Translations under genes and position numbers: made by a program
In this document: positions 58,817 to 64,000 of the stretch, one piece after another
How the letters are laid out: every line of letters begins with the position of its first letter
Numbering within the stretch: the first letter of the stretch is position 1
The notes under the pieces: generated by a model
The model's database searches: none
Seen by the model: only the letters and a program-made list of their open reading frames with translations
What the model was told of the DNA's origin: nothing
NCBI GenBank assembly: GCA_965237725.1
Contig: OZ250151.1
Coordinates: 1,798,001-1,862,000, forward strand
DNA from: G965237725 sp965237725
GTDB lineage: Bacteria > Pseudomonadota > Gammaproteobacteria > Arenicellales > Poriferihabitantaceae
DNA: 64,000 nt
Direction: 5' to 3'

Positions 58817-59986
58817 ATGCACGGCGACTCAATACTATTTTCCATATTTCTAATTTTCAGTGGTGCCGCGCTGATGGCCACCATTGCGCTCTACATGCGC
58901 CAGGCCATGTTGATTGCCTATCTTGCCCTGGGTGCTATTTTGGGTCCCTGGGGTTTTGCGCTGGTTACCGATGCTGATTTGATCCAGGACATAGCCAGGA
59001 TAGGTATTATTTTTCTACTATTTTTGCTCGGGCTAAATCTGTCACCGCAAAAACTTTTTCAGTTACTGCGGGAAACCACCCTGATTACCCTGTTTTGTAC
59101 TTTAATATTTGGCGGCATCGCAGGTGGAATTGCCTGGGTCTATGGACTAAACAGTTCAGAAATAGTGATTGTCGGCGTTGCCGCTTCTTTTTCCAGCACC
59201 ATCATTGGATTAAAACTACTTCCCACCACGGTACTGCATCACCGGCATACCGGGGAAGTCATTATCAGTGTTTTGTTATTACAGGATTTAATCGCCATTG
59301 TCGCTATGCTGGTGATTCAGGGATATGGCCAAGGTGAACTACCCCTGACAGATATGTTGCTGTTAATTCTGGCATTACCTGCACTTATCCTGATTGCCTG
59401 GGCAGGCAATCGCTTTGTTCTACTTAAACTTTTTCTGAAGTTCGACCGAATTCAGGAATACGTTTTTCTATTAACCATCGGCTGGTGTCTCGGAATCGCC
59501 CAACTTGCAGAATTCATGGGCCTGTCATACGAAATAGGCGCTTTCGCTGCGGGTGTTGCGATCGCCTCGAGCCCCATAGCCTTACATATTGCTGAGAGTT
59601 TTAAACCGCTACGAGACTTTTTCCTGGTTATGTTTTTCTTTGGTCTCGGCGCAGGTTTCGACATTTCTGCTGCGGCCGAGGTAATTGTGCCTGCGGCGTT
59701 GATTGCAATTTCGTTGCTCATTCTTAAACCTATTGTTTTTCGATTTCTCCTGGTCAAGCAATCCGAATCAAATCGACTGGCCTGGGAAACCGGTGTGCGG
59801 CTTGGGCAACTGAGTGAATTTTCTTTGCTTGTTGTTTTCGTTGCCCGACAAAATGGAATGATTGGAGTTGAAACATTCTATATGGTTCAGCTCGCAACGA
59901 TTATCACATTCATTGTTTCCGCCTATGTAATTGTTGCTAAGTTTCCGACCCCTATTGCGCTGAGTGACGAATTGCGACGAGACTAG
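58817..59986 (+). CDS. CPA2-family cation/proton antiporter (KefB-like membrane domain)
   Basis: The 389-residue product has about 12 membrane helices of the Na/H exchanger fold: LAYLALGAILGPWGFAL, SPQKLFQLLRETTLITLF, LLLQDLIAIVAM with the conserved Gln-Asp, and YEIGAFAAGVAIASSP. It resembles the membrane domain of KefB/KefC but ends without the TrkA-N nucleotide-binding domain. It exchanges K+ or Na+ for protons. Stops 59 nt before the palindrome cluster. Confidence 0.87.
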   Translation: MHGDSILFSIFLIFSGAALMATIALYMRQAMLIAYLALGAILGPWGFALVTDADLIQDIARIGIIFLLFLLGLNLSPQKLFQLLRETTLITLFCTLIFGGIAGGIAWVYGLNSSEIVIVGVAASFSSTIIGLKLLPTTVLHHRHTGEVIISVLLLQDLIAIVAMLVIQGYGQGELPLTDMLLLILALPALILIAWAGNRFVLLKLFLKFDRIQEYVFLLTIGWCLGIAQLAEFMGLSYEIGAFAAGVAIASSPIALHIAESFKPLRDFFLVMFFFGLGAGFDISAAAEVIVPAALIAISLLILKPIVFRFLLVKQSESNRLAWETGVRLGQLSEFSLLVVFVARQNGMIGVETFYMVQLATIITFIVSAYVIVAKFPTPIALSDELRRD

Positions 59987-60045
59987 GTCGGCCGATTAGA
60001 TCGAGTGGATCCTTCATCGCTGCGCGATTCAGGATGACGGTAAGA

Positions 60046-60261
60046 GTACATCCTGTACATGCGCCGCTCCTGCGCGTGATCACCATGGACGGTGGAAATG
60101 TCGAAAATGCAGGAGCATTTTTCGACCCCAAGTCCGCGGCTACGACCGCCAGGGAAGGCGGGAGTGCAGACAATGCAGGAGCAATTGTCTGCCCGTACAT
60201 CCTGTACATGCGCCGCTCCTGCGCATCCCTGCGCCCGCGGCATACCGTACATCCTGTACAT
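60046..60261. repeat. Cluster of nested palindromic repeats
   Basis: GTACATCCTGTACAT occurs three times (60046-60060, 60195-60209, 60247-60261); the first two are followed by an identical 15 nt (GCGCCGCTCCTGCGC). Between them lie two hairpins of 25 nt with the same AATGCAGGAGCA centre but different arms: 60101-60125 and 60167-60191, both with one extra base in the right arm. The whole block sits between a plus-strand and a minus-strand gene end, the typical place of such intergenic repeats. Confidence 0.8.
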
Positions 60262-60267
60262 AAAAAA

Positions 60268-60285
60268 GGGTCGCAAAAGCGACCC
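60268..60285. terminator. Bidirectional terminator between the antiporter and hsp20
   Basis: GGGTCGC (60268-60274) and GCGACCC (60279-60285) form a perfect 7-bp stem with an AAAA loop, preceded by AAAAAA and followed by TGATTT. It therefore has T-rich ends in both directions and can serve both convergent genes. Confidence 0.8.
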
Positions 60286-60308
60286 TGATTTATTGTAAAT
60301 TTATTGCC

Positions 60309-60764
60309 TTAGTGTACTGAAACATCTATCTCTCGACTCACCGATTTCTCAGCCTTAGGTAAACTTACCCGCAACACGCCATCAGAATATTTTGCAGAGA
60401 TTTTTGAATCATCTACTGCGTTTCCCAATTTCATCGATCGCAAATATTTACCGACCAATCGTTCAGATTTGATCACTTTATCGTCTTCCCCGGATACATT
60501 TTCCTGGGTAGAGTCAGCAGAAATCGTAAGTACATTATCTTTTACCGATACAGACAAATCTTCTTTTATAACCCCTGGAAGATCTGCGCGTACTTCGTAC
60601 CCTTCGTTTGTTTCAATAATATCCATCGCCGGTACGATTGATTTTTCAATGGAACCCCCTTGTCGATTTACCGGATAGAAAGAAGAATTAAACCTGTTGT
60701 TTAACTCATCAATATCACCCAATAAACTCCAGCCTCGATTAGGCCATCTAGTTAAAGCATTCAT
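60309..60764 (-). CDS. Hsp20/alpha-crystallin family small heat-shock protein
   Basis: From ATG 60764, with AGAGGAA as ribosome site 6 nt upstream, the product is 151 residues: an N-terminal aromatic arm (TRWPNRGWSLLGDIDELNNRF), the alpha-crystallin domain (VPAMDIIETNEGYEVRADLPGVIKEDLSVSVKDNVLTI) and the short tail, ending in RVSLPKAEKS. It holds unfolded proteins in large oligomers in the cytosol. A sigma-32-type promoter lies upstream (60805-60832). Confidence 0.94.
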   Translation of the reverse strand: MNALTRWPNRGWSLLGDIDELNNRFNSSFYPVNRQGGSIEKSIVPAMDIIETNEGYEVRADLPGVIKEDLSVSVKDNVLTISADSTQENVSGEDDKVIKSERLVGKYLRSMKLGNAVDDSKISAKYSDGVLRVSLPKAEKSVSREIDVSVH

Positions 60765-60804
60765 AATGTTTCCTCTTCTCAAAGAAATAATTGACTTAGC
60801 CTTT

Positions 60805-60832
60805 TAATGGGGACAACGAAACAAAATTCAAT
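60805..60832 (-). promoter_or_regulatory. Sigma-32-like heat-shock promoter of hsp20
   Basis: On the minus strand the -35 element ATTGAATT (60832-60825) and the -10 element CCCCATTA (60812-60805) are separated by 12 nt. Both resemble the heat-shock consensus (CTTGAAA and CCCCATNT), and the -10 element ends about 40 nt upstream of the hsp20 ATG. Confidence 0.6.
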
Positions 60833-60874
60833 ATTATTTTTGAATTTTATTTATCTGTTGTTATACGAGCTGAA

Positions 60875-61708
60875 CTAAATCTGAAACAAAGATTCCAGTT
60901 TGGTATTTAAGGCCTGTAGTGTTTGACCGTTTTCTGAATTAACTACAACCACCGCAAGCCCAAGATTTTCGTAAGCCCAGGATTTTTCTATGTCCAGAGT
61001 AATGGTATTGATTGAGTCACCTGGGGACAGTTGTAATGGTGCGCTCCAGTGTCGGACTACATAGTTGTGGACTAACGTCCGCCCTGAATTTTCACCGCCC
61101 TTTATTTCCCGGATGATATTATTTTCGTAGACCGCGATGAATGCGGAAACGTTGGACAAATCCGTGGTGTTACAGAACGCCATATCGACCTGAATCTGAT
61201 CTGAAACTTCTGCACGTAGATTCAATGCAATGCTGACACTAGCCTTGTTCAAATTTAGCTGCTTGATGTTTTCTATTATCGTCGAGCCACCACGTACTTC
61301 TTTCCCTGCGACAACGAGTTCGGGGGTATAGATTGAACCCTGGTTATTAATATCTCCGATTCTTCGTTGTCGTTGGGCATATTCCGATTTTGAAAAAGGA
61401 TCTTCCCAACCCAACCAGTTCCAGTAATCCACATGAAAGGCTAGTGGTACTGCACGAAACCCTGGATTTATAGTCTCGCCGAGTTTGGTCAAAAAATCAT
61501 CTGCCCTTGGACAACTGCTACAACCTTCAGAAGTATATAACTCTATTACAGGGGTCAATAATTCACCGCTGGAAATCGAAATACTACTCTTGCTCTCCAG
61601 ATTGCCTGAATACGCAACATTTAAAATACCCAACGAAATTAGGGTTACACCTATGGCCGCTGCTATGTGCGTTGCTGGCTTCACTGAAACCCTCAAGAGG
61701 TCAATCAA
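60875..61708 (-). CDS. DUF1223 family thioredoxin-like protein
   Basis: The 277-residue product has an N-terminal hydrophobic segment (AAAIGVTLISLGILNVAYS) for export or anchoring and the DUF1223 opening PVIELYTSEGCSSCPRADDFL, followed by FHVDYWNWLGWEDPF and QGSIYTPELVVAGKEVRGG. The CSSC-like pair suggests redox chemistry in the periplasm. The gene follows msrB by 2 nt, so the two are one operon, which fits oxidative damage repair outside the cytosol. Confidence 0.88.
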   Translation of the reverse strand: MIDLLRVSVKPATHIAAAIGVTLISLGILNVAYSGNLESKSSISISSGELLTPVIELYTSEGCSSCPRADDFLTKLGETINPGFRAVPLAFHVDYWNWLGWEDPFSKSEYAQRQRRIGDINNQGSIYTPELVVAGKEVRGGSTIIENIKQLNLNKASVSIALNLRAEVSDQIQVDMAFCNTTDLSNVSAFIAVYENNIIREIKGGENSGRTLVHNYVVRHWSAPLQLSPGDSINTITLDIEKSWAYENLGLAVVVVNSENGQTLQALNTKLESLFQI

Positions 61709-61710
61709 TA

Positions 61711-62292
61711 TTAATTAAAATGCGAAGCAAACTGTTGGTAGCCCGCGTCCCCTAGCTCTTCTTTGGGAATAAATTTCATCGACGCCGAATTCATACAATA
61801 ACGCAACCCGGTTGGGGCCGGTCCGTCTTTGAATAAATGACCGAGATGGGAGTCCGCGTTTGCACTTCGTACTTCGGTTCGCGGAAACAATAATTTAAAG
61901 TCTGTCTTTTCTACGATATTATCCGGCACCAATGGCTGTGAGAAACTGGGCCATCCTGTGCCAGAATCATATTTATCTTTAGAAGAGAATAACGGCTCGC
62001 CGCTAACAATATCCACATAAATACCATCGCGTTTTTCATCGTGGTATTCATTTTGAAACGGTCTTTCAGTCCCGTCTCTTTGGGTAACTTCGTATTGAAT
62101 GTCCGTCAGCTGTTCTTTTAGCTCCGCTTCGGAAGGCCTGGTATTTTCTGTTTTTGAAACAGGTGTTGATTCTGACATAACCTGATTACTCCTGGTATTC
62201 GTTTGATTTGCGCCACCATTACTAAAATTTAAGGTACTAAACCCTATACCCAGAACCAATATAAGTCCGACTATAGAAATTACAATTCTCAT
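61711..62292 (-). CDS. msrB: Peptide-methionine (R)-S-oxide reductase, membrane-anchored or exported
   Basis: The 193-residue protein has an N-terminal membrane/signal helix (IVISIVGLILVLGIGFS), then an MsrB domain: TERPFQNEYHDEKRDGIYVD, SGTGWPSF, RSANADSHLGHLF and the catalytic Cys166 in RYCMNSASMKF. The zinc-binding CxxC pairs of many MsrB forms are absent (IVSGEPLF). It reduces methionine-R-sulfoxide in exported proteins. It is the first gene of an operon with DUF1223. Confidence 0.93.
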   Translation of the reverse strand: MRIVISIVGLILVLGIGFSTLNFSNGGANQTNTRSNQVMSESTPVSKTENTRPSEAELKEQLTDIQYEVTQRDGTERPFQNEYHDEKRDGIYVDIVSGEPLFSSKDKYDSGTGWPSFSQPLVPDNIVEKTDFKLLFPRTEVRSANADSHLGHLFKDGPAPTGLRYCMNSASMKFIPKEELGDAGYQQFASHFN

Positions 62293-62409
62293 ATCATTTT
62301 ACCTGGTTTAATCTAAGTAACCTCTGAACCTCTAGAGGTTTACCTGCTTTTGGTTTTTGAATTCCTTATGACAACAATTACCAGCTTTAAGTTCATTTGA
62401 GTTCCCATA

Positions 62410-63126
62410 TTACGCCGGTTCGTTTGTGTCGAGAAAAGGTTCGAGTCCAGCGATATCATCGAATACGTTGTCACTGTATTTTGATAATTCTTCCCTGTCG
62501 TGGGCCCCTGTAAGCACGCCCACAGAATAAGCTGCCCCTGAATTTTTGCCCATATTTAAATCTTTTGGACTGTCACCCACCATAATCATCTGGTCAGGGG
62601 ATATTCCGCATCGATCACAAAACCCATGGACCATTCCCGGTTCGGGTTTAACGCCAAATCCGCTGTCGGCACCGCAGACAAAATCAAATAAATCGGTAAT
62701 TTCCAGTTGCGCCAACATGCCATAGGCATTGCTCTCATAATCCATTGTGGCAACGCCGAGCAGCATGCCACGTTGTTTCAGGCCGTTTAAAAATCCAGGC
62801 AAGTCATCCAGCGCTGGGACGTAGCTACTGGCAGCGTGGCCAAAAATTGACTTGATGTGGGCCAATTGTTCGCCATGAATTGGCTGGCCAATTTGTTCTT
62901 CCCAGAACTCAAATATTTGTGCATTGCTGCCCGATGCCAGCAATGAATCTGTAATCCAGGTCTGGCTTTCAGGAATATAGCCGCCCTCGCGCATTAACTG
63001 GTCTCCAAGATCGGGCTGCCCCATACTGTCCGCCAGGTATTGGGTGACCTGAAAATAGGGCTCCAGCCAGGTTGCATTGAAGTCCAGCAATGTGCCGTCT
63101 TTATCAAATAATATGCCTTTAATCAT
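62410..63126 (-). CDS. HAD-family phosphatase (phosphoglycolate phosphatase-like)
   Basis: The 238-residue protein starts with GILFDKDGTLLDF (nucleophile Asp and acid/base Asp), has a helical cap, GVATMDYES as motif II, and MVGDSPKDLNMGKNSG as motif IV. It hydrolyses a small phosphate ester; phosphoglycolate is a common substrate in this subgroup but is not proven. It is downstream of the VOC gene with a 6-nt gap. Confidence 0.9.
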   Translation of the reverse strand: MIKGILFDKDGTLLDFNATWLEPYFQVTQYLADSMGQPDLGDQLMREGGYIPESQTWITDSLLASGSNAQIFEFWEEQIGQPIHGEQLAHIKSIFGHAASSYVPALDDLPGFLNGLKQRGMLLGVATMDYESNAYGMLAQLEITDLFDFVCGADSGFGVKPEPGMVHGFCDRCGISPDQMIMVGDSPKDLNMGKNSGAAYSVGVLTGAHDREELSKYSDNVFDDIAGLEPFLDTNEPA

Positions 63127-63132
63127 TGGGTT

Positions 63133-63576
63133 TTATTCATCGGATTGACTATTGAAAATTCTCACCGAAGGTACCCAGCAATAACCATCCGGGTCAAGGA
63201 TAAAACACTCTCTCAGACCGTGAGGCTTGTCCGCACTGCCCTGTAATACTGTAAAACCACCGGTCAGGGCTTTTTGTTCCGCTTCATCTGGATCAACCTC
63301 ATACAGCCTTAGCTCGACGCCAGCACCGCGCAAACCCAGTTCTGGCAAAACCGATAATAGCGGATGAGATGAATAGGTGTGATCGGCGTGGAGTTGGTAC
63401 ATACGCTGGCGAAAACACACAATGGCATAATCTTCTGACTTACGTTGGCAGTCAAATTTGAAGACATTTTCAAGGAATTCTACTGTCCTGGCCACATTTG
63501 AAACCAGTAAATTGATACCAAAGTCATCCAGCAGATGGCCCACCTGCTCGGCGCTTGCTTCATCAAGATTTGTCAT
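63133..63576 (-). CDS. VOC (glyoxalase/bleomycin resistance) family protein
   Basis: The 147-residue product has two beta-alpha-beta-beta-beta units of the VOC fold: NLLVSNVARTVEFLENVFKFDCQ and ECFILDPDGYCWVPSV. Metal ligands are probably among the His and Glu in these strands. Members bind or isomerise small molecules. It is coupled to the HAD phosphatase gene. Confidence 0.85.
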   Translation of the reverse strand: MTNLDEASAEQVGHLLDDFGINLLVSNVARTVEFLENVFKFDCQRKSEDYAIVCFRQRMYQLHADHTYSSHPLLSVLPELGLRGAGVELRLYEVDPDEAEQKALTGGFTVLQGSADKPHGLRECFILDPDGYCWVPSVRIFNSQSDE

Positions 63577-63757
63577 AATGTCGTCGTTATGGCTGATTTT
63601 TGTCTTAAAGGCCGGACTATACCCCTAAAACCCGCGGATTTACTGGATTTATTGTGTATTGACACTTACTTCCACATAATTAAGAATGCAGTGTTGTTTA
63701 TGGAATTAAACCTATTCGCAACAACGGTGTATCGCGGACATTTAAATAAAATAATTA

Positions 63758-64000
63758 ATGAAGGCGGATCTGGAATTGAGTTACTTCGAAGAACAATTAA
63801 ATTGTGATGATGCGACAAAAGAACTGCAACAGCTGATTGCCAGTATTTCTGGCTGGCTGAGTTCAAATGGGTTTCACAATAATAAAGTTCAGGAACGATT
63901 TGAAAGCATCGAAACAATGCTTGGTGAAAAACAACGCCATGTGTTGTTTCTGGCTGAATTCTCTCGTGGAAAAACGGAACTCATAAATTCAACGATCTTC
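63758..64000 (+). CDS. Dynamin-family GTPase, N-terminal part (runs off the window)
   Basis: An open frame starts at ATG 63758 and continues past the window end. The 81 visible residues have a helical N-terminus, then VLFLAEFSRGKTELINSTIF, which matches the P-loop of bacterial dynamin-like GTPases (FSRGKSELIN). Only the first motif is visible. The 181-nt gap before it holds no other recognisable element. Confidence 0.8.
   Translation, partial: MKADLELSYFEEQLNCDDATKELQQLIASISGWLSSNGFHNNKVQERFESIETMLGEKQRHVLFLAEFSRGKTELINSTIF

Noticed and set aside
60046..60261. CRISPR array
   Set aside because: Only three short palindromes with unequal spacing, and the intervening pieces are themselves hairpins; there are no cas genes.
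63535..63807. Plus-strand 90-codon frame near the window end
   Set aside because: It overlaps the VOC gene start and the dynamin-like start in another frame, and has no family features.

Overview
The window looks like a chromosomal segment of a gammaproteobacterium, probably marine. This is inferred from gene content only: a bacterial-type proS with an insertion domain, a moaC-moeA pair, a Mrp cation/proton antiporter operon, creatinase, and many Rieske and 2-oxoglutarate (2OG) oxygenases. No rRNA or tRNA was recognised, and the lineage cannot be fixed more narrowly.

Region 1 (about 1.9-35 kb) is an accessory region built around one reducing polyketide synthase (PKS, 7234-13662). Its domain order is unusual: KS-AT-KR-DH-ER-ACP. 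Around it lie a separate ACP-thioesterase protein, a divergent Cys-type thioesterase, a B12-binding radical SAM enzyme, a zinc alcohol dehydrogenase, a DUF1989 protein, a sugar isomerase-like TIM barrel, two-domain GNAT and ATP-grasp proteins, and eight separate mononuclear non-heme iron oxygenases: PhyH, TauD, CmcJ/NvfI-like, two JmjC/cupin_8-like and three Rieske oxygenases. Two proteins with Tat-type leaders share a motif (WAKPVV..SV...PAHA) and lie about 18 kb apart, near the two ends of the oxygenase block. A large cyclase-ATPase-TPR regulator, a cytosolic-looking gluzincin peptidase and a Sel1-repeat protein interrupt the series. The likely theme is synthesis of a short reduced acyl chain followed by heavy oxidative tailoring; the product cannot be read from the sequence.

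Region 2 (35-43 kb) is a compact Mrp-type antiporter operon on the minus strand in the order E-F-G-B-C-D. It continues into two further large D/A-type membrane subunits and a small two-helix protein, and is preceded by a DUF1185 gene. Region 3 (43.3-49.2 kb) holds creatinase, a membrane protein with a His/Asp-rich loop, and a run of GT2, GT39-like, VTT (DedA-like) and Popeye-domain genes.

Region 4 (49.2-64 kb) is ordinary chromosome: asparaginase, GNAT, proS, a cold-shock gene with a structured leader, csaA, flavin reductase, DsbA-like, SDR, a LEA-like exported protein, a methyltransferase with moeA and moaC, a CPA2 antiporter, a small heat-shock protein with a sigma-32-like promoter, DUF1223 with msrB, a HAD phosphatase, a VOC protein and the start of a dynamin-like GTPase cut by the window end. 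Small repeats include an IS5-type MITE at 1739-1905, a palindrome cluster at 60046-60261 and several short tandem repeats.
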